Below, piece by piece: positions 30,266 through 37,388 of a DNA stretch of 37,388 nucleotides. Positions within the stretch are counted from its first letter, which is position 1. Each line of letters starts with the position of its first letter. The stretch covers positions 1-37,388 of the forward strand of contig NZ_JAGYPE020000055.1 of the NCBI RefSeq assembly GCF_018343545.2, written 5' to 3'. The position numbers were made by a program, and so were the translations under genes. The notes below the pieces were generated by a model. That model did no database searches. It was given only the letters and a program-made list of their open reading frames with translations, and was not told the origin of the DNA. This DNA is from Neobacillus citreus. Lineage in GTDB: Bacteria > Bacillota > Bacilli > Bacillales > Cytobacillaceae.

Positions 30266-30472
30266 ATGTCAAAGGTTACAATTAAAGTTAACGATAATGG
30301 GTCACTTAGAATTACAGGCGATGTGGAATTGTTGGATGGCGAGGGGAATGTGTATACAACAAAACCTTCCTTTTCTCTTTGCCGGTGCGGAATGAGTAAA
30401 AACAAACCTTTCTGCGATGGTTCGCATAAAGGAAATTTCGAGTCTCAGGTTCGGGTGCCTAAGGAAGAATAA
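30266..30472 (+). CDS. CDGSH-type iron-sulphur protein
   Basis: A protein of 68 residues from the ATG at 30266 with AAAGGAG upstream; the frame extends further 5' as a hydrophobic translation without ribosome site, which I reject. The motif Cys-Arg-Cys-Gly-Met-Ser-Lys-Asn-Lys-Pro-Phe-Cys-Asp-Gly-Ser-His is the complete CDGSH 2Fe-2S site (three Cys, one His). Such single-motif bacterial proteins transfer electrons or clusters; the precise role is unknown. It is divergent from the yqkB-like gene, so two iron-sulphur related genes share an upstream region. Confidence 0.88.
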   Translation: MSKVTIKVNDNGSLRITGDVELLDGEGNVYTTKPSFSLCRCGMSKNKPFCDGSHKGNFESQVRVPKEE

Positions 30473-30483
30473 ATAAGTTGAAA

Positions 30484-30515
30484 AAAGAGCGGCTTTCTAG
30501 TTGGAGTCGCTCTTT
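30484..30515. terminator. Bidirectional terminator between the CDGSH gene and yqjX
   Basis: AAAGAGCGGCT pairs with AGTCGCTCTTT with one mismatch or wobble. A and T runs flank it on both sides. Confidence 0.75.
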
Positions 30516-30850
30516 TATATGTCCGTCATTCGAACGTCGGCAATAGTATCGATGGGAATTCGATGTACTTCTTGAAAGCGGTCAATCACATGCAGCCTGT
30601 GCGCGATTTCGTTCCAATAATGGATTTTTCCAATGACAATTTCATAATTTCGGTTCCGATAATGGGTAATTGTCACGTACTGGTCAAATTCGATGGCTTC
30701 TGCCAAGATTTCGTTCATGAGCTCAAGCTGCTGCTCATCCATTTCTTTCTGCTGTTCATACTGATCTTCCTTCACCCAATCCCTGAGCATTTTCACATGC
30801 TCAGGCAGCATCATCGACGTCCATTTAATTCTGCCACGGTCGCGAATCAT
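30515..30850 (-). CDS. yqjX: YolD-like protein YqjX
   Basis: A protein of 111 residues of the YolD family, small partners of Y-family polymerases. The start Met-Ile-Arg-Asp-Arg-Gly-Arg-Ile-Lys-Trp-Thr-Ser-Met-Met-Leu-Pro-Glu-His is characteristic. A long charged helix follows (20-50), then beta strands with Ile-Thr-His-Tyr-Arg-Asn-Arg-Asn-Tyr and Ile-Pro-Ile-Asp-Thr-Ile-Ala-Asp-Val. It lies directly downstream of the polymerase, as yqjX follows yqjW in B. subtilis, and should be SOS-induced with it. Confidence 0.87.
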   Translation of the reverse strand: MIRDRGRIKWTSMMLPEHVKMLRDWVKEDQYEQQKEMDEQQLELMNEILAEAIEFDQYVTITHYRNRNYEIVIGKIHYWNEIAHRLHVIDRFQEVHRIPIDTIADVRMTDI

Positions 30851-30875
30851 TTGCCTCGCCTTCTTTCTCTAGTCT

Positions 30876-30950
30876 TTATTCGCGGATAGCCTCCCCTTAC
30901 TTGCGGATAAGCCCTTCTTACTTGCGGATATTCCGTTTTACTTGCGCAAA
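30876..30950. repeat. Four tandem 13-bp motifs at 20-21-base spacing
   Basis: TTATTCGCGGATA, TTACTTGCGGATA (twice) and TTACTTGCGCAAA start at 30876, 30897, 30918 and 30938. The intervening eight or so bases are C/T-rich but not conserved. The array fills the gap between the polymerase stop and yqjX. The function is unknown. Confidence 0.7.
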
Positions 30951-30959
30951 CCAGTTATT

Positions 30960-32219
30960 TTACATCTTATGCCCGCCCACAAGCGTGGCCCGATGTTTGG
31001 CAGTTCCTCCAGCGGTATAGGAAACAGCACGCAGGAGAGAGCCCGGGCCGAAGCGTCTGCGAACGGAATCAACAACATAGCCCAGCTCACGTCGTTTATA
31101 AGCACCTTGGTCAAATAGATCAATCTGAAGCTCGCAGTCGTCCTCAATATTGCTAAGCGCAATGGAAATCTGCCGGACGGTTTTGCCGTTATAGTGCTCG
31201 TGAAATAGTTCGAGGCAGACACGGTAAAGGTCCATCGTCACATTGGTCGGCTGCTGGACGGTTCTCGAGCGGTTAAAGCCGCCGCCGAATTCATCCTGGC
31301 TGTAGCTGACGCCAAGGCTGACCGTCCGCCCCGCCTTCCGCCTTGTTCTCGCTCGCTTGGCAACCTCCTCGCACATTTCCAAAATGACATGCTTAATTTC
31401 TTCTTCGTCTTTATAATCGCGCAGCAGGATTTGGCTTTTTCCAAAGCTGATCTGCCCCTCGATAATCGGTGCGCCCAAATCGGAAAGGTCGACTCCCCAG
31501 GCATGATGATAAAGCTGATTGCCCATGATACCGAATTTCTTCTCCAGCTGTTCTAAGTCATAGCGGGCGAGCTGACCGACTGTGAAAATGCCCATGCCGT
31601 TGAGCGTTTTTTCAACCCGCCTGCCGATTCCCCACATTTCCCGAAGCGGCGACACCTTCCAAAGTTTTGTCTGCACATCATCATAGGTCCACTCGGCAAC
31701 CCCGTGTTTCTTAGCCTCTAAATCAAGACAGAGCTTTGCCAGCAGCATATTGGGGCCGATTCCGACCGCGCATGGGAGCTGGAATTCCCGCTCAATATCG
31801 TCCTTTATTTTTTTTGCAATCGTCTGGGCATCACCCCACAAATGCAGGGCGCCGTCCACTTTAATAAAGCTTTCATCGACGCTGTAGGTGTGAATGGCTT
31901 CCTTTGGAACATAGCGGTTAAACACACGGGAGATTTCTGTTGAAATACGTAAATAGGTGGCCATTTTCGGTTCGACCAGCCGAATCCGCGGATCGTTTGG
32001 AATTTCAAATAGCCGTGAGCCCGTCTTGATGCCAAATTCTTTTTTCAATCTTGGGGAAGCGGCAAGCACGACGCTCCCCTGCCGTTCTTTGTCGCCGACA
32101 ATCGCAATGTAACAATCCAGCGGGTCAAGCCCCTCCATGACAGCTGAACAGCTGGCATAAAAGCTCTTCATGTCGACACATAAAATTTTATTGTGCGGTA
32201 ACGTGTTGTAATCAACCAT
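30960..32219 (-). CDS. yqjW: Y-family DNA polymerase YqjW (UvrX-like), SOS lesion bypass
   Basis: A translesion polymerase of 419 residues of the ImpB/MucB/SamB family. Catalytic carboxylates lie in Leu-Cys-Val-Asp-Met-Lys-Ser-Phe-Tyr-Ala-Ser-Cys (about 13-24) and Tyr-Ser-Val-Asp-Glu-Ser-Phe-Ile (about 112-119). The thumb helix-hairpin-helix Met-Trp-Gly-Ile-Gly-Arg-Arg-Val is near 195, and the little-finger domain occupies about 245-370. No beta-clamp motif was assigned with certainty. A GAGGG site precedes the ATG, and two LexA-type boxes lie upstream, so damage induction is expected. It is paired with yqjX downstream. Confidence 0.92.
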   Translation of the reverse strand: MVDYNTLPHNKILCVDMKSFYASCSAVMEGLDPLDCYIAIVGDKERQGSVVLAASPRLKKEFGIKTGSRLFEIPNDPRIRLVEPKMATYLRISTEISRVFNRYVPKEAIHTYSVDESFIKVDGALHLWGDAQTIAKKIKDDIEREFQLPCAVGIGPNMLLAKLCLDLEAKKHGVAEWTYDDVQTKLWKVSPLREMWGIGRRVEKTLNGMGIFTVGQLARYDLEQLEKKFGIMGNQLYHHAWGVDLSDLGAPIIEGQISFGKSQILLRDYKDEEEIKHVILEMCEEVAKRARTRRKAGRTVSLGVSYSQDEFGGGFNRSRTVQQPTNVTMDLYRVCLELFHEHYNGKTVRQISIALSNIEDDCELQIDLFDQGAYKRRELGYVVDSVRRRFGPGSLLRAVSYTAGGTAKHRATLVGGHKM

Positions 32220-32244
32220 GATTATCCCTCACAGTTTCAAAATT

Positions 32245-32258
32245 CGAACATTTGTTCT
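32245..32258. promoter_or_regulatory. LexA (DinR) box 1 of yqjW
   Basis: On the minus strand AGAACAAATGTTCG matches CGAACRNRYGTTYG at all but the first position. It lies just downstream of a TATAAT (32269-32264), about 26 bases before the start codon. Confidence 0.75.
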
Positions 32259-32263
32259 TTAAT

Positions 32264-32269
32264 ATTATA
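32264..32269 (-). promoter_or_regulatory. -10 box of the yqjW promoter
   Basis: TATAAT on the minus strand lies between the two LexA boxes, so that bound LexA would cover the core promoter on both sides. The -35 region is not close to consensus. Confidence 0.5.
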
Positions 32270-32283
32270 TCTATTATCTTAAG

Positions 32284-32297
32284 CGAATATGCGTTCG
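32284..32297. promoter_or_regulatory. LexA (DinR) box 2 upstream of yqjW
   Basis: CGAATATGCGTTCG differs from CGAACRNRYGTTYG only at position 5 (T for C). Its centre is 39 bases from that of box 1 and it covers the expected -35 region of yqjW. It also lies upstream of the divergent yqzH. Confidence 0.6.
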
Positions 32298-32378
32298 TAT
32301 TCAATGGAAATTTTTTAAGGCTTACCAAATATGGCTAAAGTGCAAAAAAGCGATATAATGAAGGTGAGGTGCATGTGA

Positions 32379-32570
32379 ATGGATAAAAAGCTGATTGTGA
32401 AAATGATCAAGAATTGTTTTAAACAGTATTATGAGGCGGATTCTTCACCGATTGGCGATAAAGAGTTGGAGGAGTTGGTTACTCGGATTCTGCAAACGAA
32501 AAACGAGGACCCCACTGCCGATTTATATGAGGTTGTAAATGATATAGTGTATGATTATTTAACTGGCTAA
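32379..32570 (+). CDS. yqzH: YqzH-like small protein
   Basis: A 63-residue acidic helical protein. Its start Met-Asp-Lys-Lys-Leu-Ile-Val-Lys-Met-Ile-Lys-Asn-Cys-Phe-Lys-Gln-Tyr and end Val-Asn-Asp-Ile-Val-Tyr-Asp-Tyr-Leu-Thr-Gly fit the YqzH family, and its place next to yqjW agrees. The function is unknown. GGTGAGGTG precedes the ATG. It diverges from the SOS polymerase gene and might share LexA control, which is inference. Confidence 0.75.
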   Translation: MDKKLIVKMIKNCFKQYYEADSSPIGDKELEELVTRILQTKNEDPTADLYEVVNDIVYDYLTG

Positions 32571-32579
32571 AATAGAAAA

Positions 32580-32601
32580 AGCCCCTAATAAAATAGAGGC
32601 T
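32580..32601 (-). terminator. Terminator between yqjQ and yqzH
   Basis: On the minus strand AGCCTCTA pairs with TAGGGGCT with one mismatch. TTTTTCTATTTT follows; the plus-strand gene yqzH may use the same hairpin. Confidence 0.55.
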
Positions 32602-32605
32602 AAAA

Positions 32606-33400
32606 CTACTTCTTATTCAGCATCTTCTTCCCAATCCGCTCAAACAACCGCGGAAACAGTACATAAACCACGCTGCCCATGTTCATCCAGCGCGGCAGGT
32701 TGATTTCCCGTGTTTTCGTCAGCATGCTGTCAACGACTTTCTGGGCCACATACTCCGGCTGGAGCATGAACTTTTGGACGTTTTTTACATAGGTGCCCTG
32801 TTCATCGGCGATGTTAAAAAAGTTCGTGGCAATCGGGCCTGGATTCACCGAGGTTACCTGAATGTTGTAGTCATCAAGCTCCATCCTTAATGCATTCGTA
32901 TAGCCAAGCACCGCATGCTTAGTAGCCGAATAAACACTCGATTTCGGGGTGGCAATTTTTCCAGCCTGAGACGCGATGTTGATAATATGACCAAATCGTC
33001 TCTCACGCATCCTAGGCAAGACCATGCTCGTGCACGCCATCAACCCGACAACATTCACCTCAAACATGCCCTTCACTTCATCAATCGATGCCTCATGGGC
33101 TTCACGAAAAACACCAAACCCGGCATTATTGACAAGAATGTCGACACGGCCGAATCCCTCAAAAATTTGCTCAAAAACCTTCTTCACTCGATCCGTATCC
33201 GCTACATCCAGCTGAAACACTTCAACCTTGGCAGAATACCTTTTTTCAAGCTCTATCTTAAGCTGCTGGAGCTTATCGATGCTCCTAGCCAATAAAACGA
33301 GATTGGCGCCGCTCGCGGCACAAAGTTTAGCAATTTCCGCTCCAATTCCACCGGAAGCACCAGTTATGACAATATTTTTATCCTTCAATCTTCCGTTCAT
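32606..33400 (-). CDS. yqjQ: Short-chain dehydrogenase/reductase YqjQ
   Basis: A NAD(P)-dependent oxidoreductase of 264 residues from the ATG at 33400 (GAGGTG upstream). Motifs: Thr-Gly-Ala-Ser-Gly-Gly-Ile-Gly (cofactor, about 14-21), Asn-Asn-Ala-Gly (about 91-94), catalytic Ser in Ile-Ala-Ser-Gln-Ala and Tyr-Ser-Ala-Thr-Lys (about 157-161). The C-terminal basic hydrophobic tail is typical of the YqjQ/DltE-like subgroup. Substrate unknown. It is next to yqjP on the same strand, as in B. subtilis. Confidence 0.9.
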   Translation of the reverse strand: MNGRLKDKNIVITGASGGIGAEIAKLCAASGANLVLLARSIDKLQQLKIELEKRYSAKVEVFQLDVADTDRVKKVFEQIFEGFGRVDILVNNAGFGVFREAHEASIDEVKGMFEVNVVGLMACTSMVLPRMRERRFGHIINIASQAGKIATPKSSVYSATKHAVLGYTNALRMELDDYNIQVTSVNPGPIATNFFNIADEQGTYVKNVQKFMLQPEYVAQKVVDSMLTKTREINLPRWMNMGSVVYVLFPRLFERIGKKMLNKK

Positions 33401-33435
33401 CAATAAAACACCTCATCAGGGTCATCCCACCCGCC

Positions 33436-34398
33436 TTAAAGCTTGGCGTAAAAAAGAACGGGATGAGTATCTTTACTACTAATTTCTCCGATGGATGCCA
33501 AATAGTCAAGCTGGGCGACGGTTTCCGATATCGTCAGCATCAATTCACGTTTATAAACACTCGGGAATAGCCGTTTGCAGATTTCAAAAACGGTCAGCTG
33601 TTCTTCCTTCAGCCAGCTGTTGACCGTCATCGCCCGTTCATGCTGGCGGATAAGCCGTTTCTCAACAAGCTCTGCTAATTCGTAGACATCTTCGCCGTGC
33701 CCGGATTTTACCACCTGAATCGGATACGACAGCAATTTTTGCATCGAATGATTATGCTGCAGCTGAGGCTTTGGCCGCTCCTTTTCCCCTGGTGCCGGCG
33801 GTTCGAGCAATGGATTTGGGGATATATGAGCGATGATCAAATCGCCGCCAATCAGAACGCCATCCTTTTCCCGATAAAGGGCAATCTGGCTCTGGGCGTG
33901 CCCTGGTGTTTCAATGACCTGCCATTCCGACAGGCCCAGCGGTCTCATCCCTTCCACAAGCTGCCCAGTCAACGGACGATTGCATAAGAATTTATGGCCT
34001 TCCCTGAAAAAAGATGTCAACGGAAAATACTCATTTGGCAGCCCAAACTCTTCAAACAGTTCTTTGAAAAATGCCTCTTGTTCCTGTAAAAATGTTTCCG
34101 CTGGTTGAATCCAGCGCTCATTCAACGGATGACCGTACACATCAAGTTCGTCTGGAAAAAAATCAAGCAGACCGCAATGGTCCGGATGGTGATGGGTAAG
34201 GATTACCTGTTCAATATTTTCCGGCTGCAATCCTAATTCAGCCAGCTGCTGAGTAAGGGAGTTCCATGCTTTTTCGGTTTTCGGTCCTACATCTACTAGG
34301 GTCAGCCGTTCCCCTTTTATTAAATATACATTGACATCCCCGACTTGAAATGGGGTCGGCAGTGACATTTTGGCAACGCCGTCTTTCCATTCTGTCAT
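33436..34398 (-). CDS. yqjP: Metallo-beta-lactamase fold hydrolase YqjP
   Basis: A protein of 320 residues with the metal-binding motif Thr-His-His-His-Pro-Asp-His-Cys-Gly (about 67-75), a further His in Glu-Thr-Pro-Gly-His-Ala-Gln-Ser (about 165), Gly-Gly-Asp (about 181) and a late His in Ser-Gly-His-Gly-Glu-Asp. A C-terminal winged-helix-like tail (about 240-320) is typical of the glyoxalase-II/LACTB2-like group. Substrate unknown. A TAGGAG site precedes the ATG. It is the first gene of yqjP-yqjQ. Confidence 0.9.
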   Translation of the reverse strand: MTEWKDGVAKMSLPTPFQVGDVNVYLIKGERLTLVDVGPKTEKAWNSLTQQLAELGLQPENIEQVILTHHHPDHCGLLDFFPDELDVYGHPLNERWIQPAETFLQEQEAFFKELFEEFGLPNEYFPLTSFFREGHKFLCNRPLTGQLVEGMRPLGLSEWQVIETPGHAQSQIALYREKDGVLIGGDLIIAHISPNPLLEPPAPGEKERPKPQLQHNHSMQKLLSYPIQVVKSGHGEDVYELAELVEKRLIRQHERAMTVNSWLKEEQLTVFEICKRLFPSVYKRELMLTISETVAQLDYLASIGEISSKDTHPVLFYAKL

Positions 34399-34561
34399 CT
34401 AAAAAACTCCTAACGTTATTTTTGAATAAAGAATAATTATGCATGAAGTGTGATAGTTATGTATTGTCTTATAATAAAATAAAGTGTACCGATTTTTTTT
34501 ACCATTGTCATTATTTTTACATAACTTTTTCGAAAAAACAAAAAATTGGCAAATTTATCTC

Positions 34562-34591
34562 TTGACAGACAAGCCATTTTTCCTGCATAAT
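34562..34591 (+). promoter_or_regulatory. SigA promoter of the proI leader
   Basis: TTGACA (34562-34567) and CATAAT (34586-34591) are separated by 18 bases. Transcription would begin near 34598, at the start of the T-box leader. Confidence 0.8.
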
Positions 34592-34599
34592 CACTATTA

Positions 34600-34854
34600 A
34601 AATTTGATTCGTTGACATGCAATGAGTAAGGCCAGTAGATGGAAAACGGCGAAAGAGAGTGAAGTCCGGAGGCTGAAAGACTTCACCGCCCTCTTGAACA
34701 TCGAACCTACCTTATGAGCATTTAGGCAAACCTAACGTATCCCGGCGTTAACGGTGTTGAGTAAGCCCAACTGCGAAAACTAGCAGCCGGGCAAATGAAG
34801 GTGGTACCACGGAAGCTAAGACCTTTCGTCCTTTACGGATGAAGGGTCTTTTTT
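34600..34854 (+). promoter_or_regulatory. T-box riboswitch, proline type
   Basis: The leader before proI holds the T-box core AAGGTGGTACCACGG (34798-34812), which reads the 3' end of uncharged tRNA, and the terminator that it competes with. A long stem I region occupies about 34610-34720. In its 3' part, GAA-CCT-A (about 34704-34710) has the usual form of a specifier loop and gives the proline codon CCU, matching the downstream gene. Uncharged tRNA-Pro should allow read-through into proI. The specifier position was judged by eye. Confidence 0.88.
34818..34854 (+). terminator. T-box controlled terminator
   Basis: AAGACCTTTCGTCC pairs with GGATGAAGGGTCTT with two wobbles. TTTTT follows, just before proI. 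Confidence 0.85.
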
Positions 34855-34887
34855 ATGTTATTCACGGTGAAAAGGGGGAATTTTTTC

Positions 34888-35727
34888 ATGAAAAAGATGG
34901 CGATTATCGGTGCGGGTTCGATGGCGGAAGCTCTTATTTCAGGAATTCTGGAAAATGGTTTAATGGACCGGAGAAATGTTTGGGTGACCAACAACTCAAA
35001 CCAAGAAAGATTAAATGACTTGGAGAATCGTTATGGTGTTGTTGGAACGTACGATTTAAATGCTCTTTTTTCAGGGGCGGACATTGTCATGCTGGCGATG
35101 AAACCGAAGGATGCAGCGAGTGCGATCGATTATATTCGTGACCATCTGCGTAGTGAAATGCTGATTGTATCCGTTCTTGCAGGTGTTTCGACGGAATCAA
35201 TTGAAGCGCTCGCCGGAAAGCCACTATCCATTGCAAGGGCAATGCCAAATACATCGGCAGCAGTCGGGAAATCCGCAACGGCGATTGCCGTTAATGCTCG
35301 TGTTTCAGAGGAACAGCTTGAAACAGCCCGACAGCTTTTCGGAACCGTCGGATTGGCGGAGTTTGTAGAGGAAGTCCAGCTTGATGCGGTAACAGGCCTG
35401 TCCGGAAGTGGCCCAGCCTATATTTATTATTTGATTGAAACGATGGAAAAAAGCGCGGTTGAAATCGGCCTGGAAAAAGAAATGGCGAAGCAGCTGATTG
35501 TGCAGACGTTAATCGGCGCCGCAGAAATGGTCAAAAACTCTTCCAAATCACCGGAGCAATTACGCCGGGAAGTGACAAGCCCTGGCGGAACCACTGAGGC
35601 AGGCATTCGTGTCCTTGAGGAAAACGGCGTGCAGCAAGCGTTCATTTCCTGTATTAAAGCGGCGGCAGCCCAATCTAAAAGAATGGGAGATGCCTTGTGC
35701 AGCCAGCTGCAGGTTGGGAAACGTTAG
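34888..35727 (+). CDS. proI: Pyrroline-5-carboxylate reductase
   Basis: It reduces 1-pyrroline-5-carboxylate to proline with NAD(P)H, the last step of proline synthesis. The ATG at 34888 (AAGGGGG upstream) gives 279 residues, the usual length; the frame extends 11 codons further, beginning directly after the terminator. Rossmann motif Ile-Gly-Ala-Gly-Ser-Met-Ala-Glu (about 6-13), Arg-Ala-Met-Pro-Asn-Thr (about 115-120) and the C-terminal signature Leu-Arg-Arg-Glu-Val-Thr-Ser-Pro-Gly-Gly-Thr-Thr-Glu-Ala-Gly are present. It is controlled by the proline T-box. Confidence 0.96.
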   Translation: MKKMAIIGAGSMAEALISGILENGLMDRRNVWVTNNSNQERLNDLENRYGVVGTYDLNALFSGADIVMLAMKPKDAASAIDYIRDHLRSEMLIVSVLAGVSTESIEALAGKPLSIARAMPNTSAAVGKSATAIAVNARVSEEQLETARQLFGTVGLAEFVEEVQLDAVTGLSGSGPAYIYYLIETMEKSAVEIGLEKEMAKQLIVQTLIGAAEMVKNSSKSPEQLRREVTSPGGTTEAGIRVLEENGVQQAFISCIKAAAAQSKRMGDALCSQLQVGKR

Positions 35728-35789
35728 GAAGAGACTTTTTTAAAATTTTGGTAAACTAAGAGTAAGACGCAAAACAAAGGATTGTGGAA

Positions 35790-36938
35790 ATGGAAAACAT
35801 ACTTATTCTATTGTTTTCATTAGGCCTCTTCGTTTGGCTTGTTTTTCTCTTAGATGCCATAATCGGCTTAAGAAAATTAGATTCGTTAGAAGATGAGGAG
35901 CCTCTTAATTGCGGCCCATTATTATCGGTCGTTGTCGCGGCTCGGAATGAAGAGGAACATATTAAAGCAAGTATTTTAAGTCAGCTTGAACAGACCTATA
36001 AAAATGTCGAGTGGATCCTGGTGAATGATCGCTCCACTGATGAAACCGGAAAATCAATGGAGCAATTGGCACACCAGGATTCAAGAATAAAGGTCATCCA
36101 TGTTCACGACCTTCCCGATGGCTGGCTTGGCAAGAACCACGCCTTATTCACTGGTGCGCAAATTGCACAAGGTAAATGGCTGTTGTTCACCGATGCTGAT
36201 ATCAAATACGAAAAAGAAGCATTCGCCAAGGCGCTCCATTATGCAGAAAAGCACCAGCTTGACCATTTAACCGCCGCACCGAATTTATCCGCAAAAAGCT
36301 TCTGGCTGAAAACCTTCGTCGCCTTTTTCTTGTTTGGATTTTCCTATTTTAAACGCCCTTGGCTGGCGAATAATCCAAAATCGAAAACCGGAACAGGCAT
36401 TGGCGCCTTTAACCTAATTTGCAAAGAAGCTTACGAAACATTTGGCAAGCATGAACGGATCAAGATGCGGCCCGACGATGACCTACAGCTGGGAATGCTT
36501 TTAAAAAAGGAAGGGTATCGGCAGAGAATTATAACGGCACTCCAACTAATCGAAGTGGAGTGGTACGGCAGCCTTCACGAAGCTTTCGTTGGTCTCGAAA
36601 AAAACACCTTCGCCGGATTAAACTATCGAATCAGTATGGTGTTTTTTGCTATTTTCGGAGTATTCACCACTAATGTTCTCCCTTTTATTACGATTTTTTC
36701 CGGAAATAAAACCATTGCCCTGCTTAGTTTAGGAAATATTCTCCTAAGCGGCATTCATTACTTCATGATTATCAGAAGAATGACGGTATTCTCCCCTGCC
36801 TTGTTTCTCGTTTTGCCCCTTACCGCCTTATTGTTTATTTATTCCATCATCCGGGCAAGCTGGCTGACCTTCAAACGAGGCGGGATTGTTTGGAGGGGAA
36901 CAACTTATCCGTTAAGCAAGCTGAGGGATCATGAGTAA
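35790..36938 (+). CDS. Membrane-bound family 2 glycosyltransferase
   Basis: A protein of 382 residues from the ATG at 35790; a GTG two codons earlier is less well spaced from AAAGG. An N-terminal membrane helix (3-24) precedes the GT-A domain: Val-Val-Val-Ala-Ala-Arg-Asn-Glu-Glu-Glu, Val-Asn-Asp-Arg-Ser-Thr-Asp, the DxD-type Phe-Thr-Asp-Ala-Asp-Ile, and Arg-Pro-Asp-Asp-Asp-Leu-Gln-Leu-Gly. Three C-terminal membrane spans lie at about 275-370. The Pro-Asp-Gly-Trp-Leu-Gly-Lys-Asn-His-Ala block is shared with CrtQ/HpnB-like lipid-linked glycosyltransferases. Donor and acceptor are unknown. Not part of the B. subtilis order here. Confidence 0.83.
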   Translation: MENILILLFSLGLFVWLVFLLDAIIGLRKLDSLEDEEPLNCGPLLSVVVAARNEEEHIKASILSQLEQTYKNVEWILVNDRSTDETGKSMEQLAHQDSRIKVIHVHDLPDGWLGKNHALFTGAQIAQGKWLLFTDADIKYEKEAFAKALHYAEKHQLDHLTAAPNLSAKSFWLKTFVAFFLFGFSYFKRPWLANNPKSKTGTGIGAFNLICKEAYETFGKHERIKMRPDDDLQLGMLLKKEGYRQRIITALQLIEVEWYGSLHEAFVGLEKNTFAGLNYRISMVFFAIFGVFTTNVLPFITIFSGNKTIALLSLGNILLSGIHYFMIIRRMTVFSPALFLVLPLTALLFIYSIIRASWLTFKRGGIVWRGTTYPLSKLRDHE

Positions 36939-37013
36939 GCAGTATTTTTCATGAAATAACCAGTATTTGCTATACTAATAGTGGCTTATTTTTGAAAATT
37001 AGGAGGTTCGCAA

Positions 37014-37388
37014 ATGGCAGCAAAATTATTTTCTCCTTACACTGTTAAGGGGGTTACCTTTAAAAATCGGATTGTCATGGCGCCGATGTGCATGTACTCC
37101 AGCCATAATGAAGATGGCCATCTGCAAAACTGGCATCGCACCCACTATACATCAAGAGCCGTCGGGCAGGTCGGCCTCATCATTGTCGAGGCAACGGCAG
37201 TCAGTCCGGAGGGACGGATTTCGCCGCAGGATTTGGGGATCTGGAACGATGAGCATATCGCAGGCTTCCAGGAGCTTGCCGGGCTTGTTAAAGAACATGG
37301 CGCCAAAATTGGCATCCAGCTTGCCCATGCCGGCAGAAAAGCTGTTTTAGAAGGCGAAATATTAGCCCCTTCTGCTATCGCTTTTAAC
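37014..37388 (+). CDS. namA: NADPH dehydrogenase NamA (YqjM, old yellow enzyme), 5' part
   Basis: The first 125 codons, cut by the window end. It starts at an ATG behind AGGAGG. FMN-dependent ene-reductase of the YqjM class: the class-typical Cys26 and Tyr28 are visible in Met-Ala-Pro-Met-Cys-Met-Tyr-Ser, followed by Trp-His-Arg-Thr-His-Tyr-Thr-Ser-Arg-Ala and Gly-Ile-Gln-Leu-Ala-His-Ala-Gly-Arg-Lys. It reduces activated alkenes and nitro compounds and is linked to electrophile stress. Position close to proI (yqjO) matches B. subtilis yqjM, with the glycosyltransferase inserted between. Confidence 0.94.
   Translation, partial: MAAKLFSPYTVKGVTFKNRIVMAPMCMYSSHNEDGHLQNWHRTHYTSRAVGQVGLIIVEATAVSPEGRISPQDLGIWNDEHIAGFQELAGLVKEHGAKIGIQLAHAGRKAVLEGEILAPSAIAFN

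Noticed and set aside
30876..30950. A short CRISPR array
   Set aside because: Repeat units are 13 bases with about 8-base gaps, far too short for spacers, and no cas genes are nearby.
34399..34561. Possible small gene between yqjP and the proI promoter
   Set aside because: Very AT-rich, with only a short minus-strand frame lacking a ribosome site; read as the yqjP upstream region.

Overview
The window is a chromosomal segment of a spore-forming, low-GC Gram-positive bacterium of the Bacillaceae. The gene content and order follow the Bacillus subtilis spmB-dacB-scpAB-lysA-spoVA-sigF-dacF-drm-xerD-fur-spoIIM-nudF-mciZ-yqk-yqj region closely. The interspersed GC-rich palindromic elements suggest a Neobacillus/Mesobacillus-like genome, but the genus cannot be fixed from this stretch. 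No prophage, CRISPR array, rRNA or tRNA gene was seen.

Layout. 1-614: no protein gene, but two copies of a small GC-rich mobile-element-like repeat in opposite orientation. 615-6348 (minus): spmB, spmA and dacB (spore cortex and maturation), an inserted superoxide dismutase with a long N-terminal extension, ypuI, an unknown gene, then scpB and scpA (condensin). 6545-9004: a YjcZ-type micro-protein, ypuF, an orphan ribT, an unlisted 31-residue membrane protein and ypuA. 9048-16710 (minus): lysA; a spoVA locus with only A, B, Ea and F; sigF-spoIIAB-spoIIAA with a textbook SigH promoter; and dacF with a SigF-type promoter. 16833-22175 (minus): nucleoside salvage genes pdp-punA-deoB, then xerD, yqzK and fur. 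22287-24768 (minus): spoIIM, endonuclease Q and nudF.

24843-30472: mciZ, yqkF, yqkE, a divergent thiolase/HMG-CoA lyase pair, a 46-residue unknown, the hydrolase yqkD, a yqkB-like iron-sulphur gene and a CDGSH iron-sulphur protein. 30515-32219: SOS-type Y-family polymerase plus its YolD partner, under two LexA boxes. 32379-37388: yqzH, yqjQ, yqjP, proI behind a proline T-box, a glycosyltransferase and the 5' part of namA.

The most notable observation is the yqkB-like gene (29789-30115, minus). It is full length and collinear with its family, yet it carries an in-frame TGA exactly where the Gly-Cys-Gly-Cys motif should have its second cysteine. Beginning 17 bases after the TGA, the RNA can form an 8-bp hairpin with a bulged U and a GUU loop, the layout of a bacterial SECIS element. 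I read it as a candidate selenoprotein; a nonsense mutation or a sequencing error is the alternative. The second point is the absence of spoVAC-spoVAD-spoVAEb from an otherwise ordinary spoVA operon.

Much of the window serves sporulation: the forespore sigma factor and its anti-sigma switch, engulfment (SpoIIM), FtsZ inhibition in the mother cell (MciZ), cortex peptidoglycan (DacB, DacF, SpmA/B) and dipicolinate transport (SpoVA). LysA is adjacent; its substrate diaminopimelate is also a cortex precursor.
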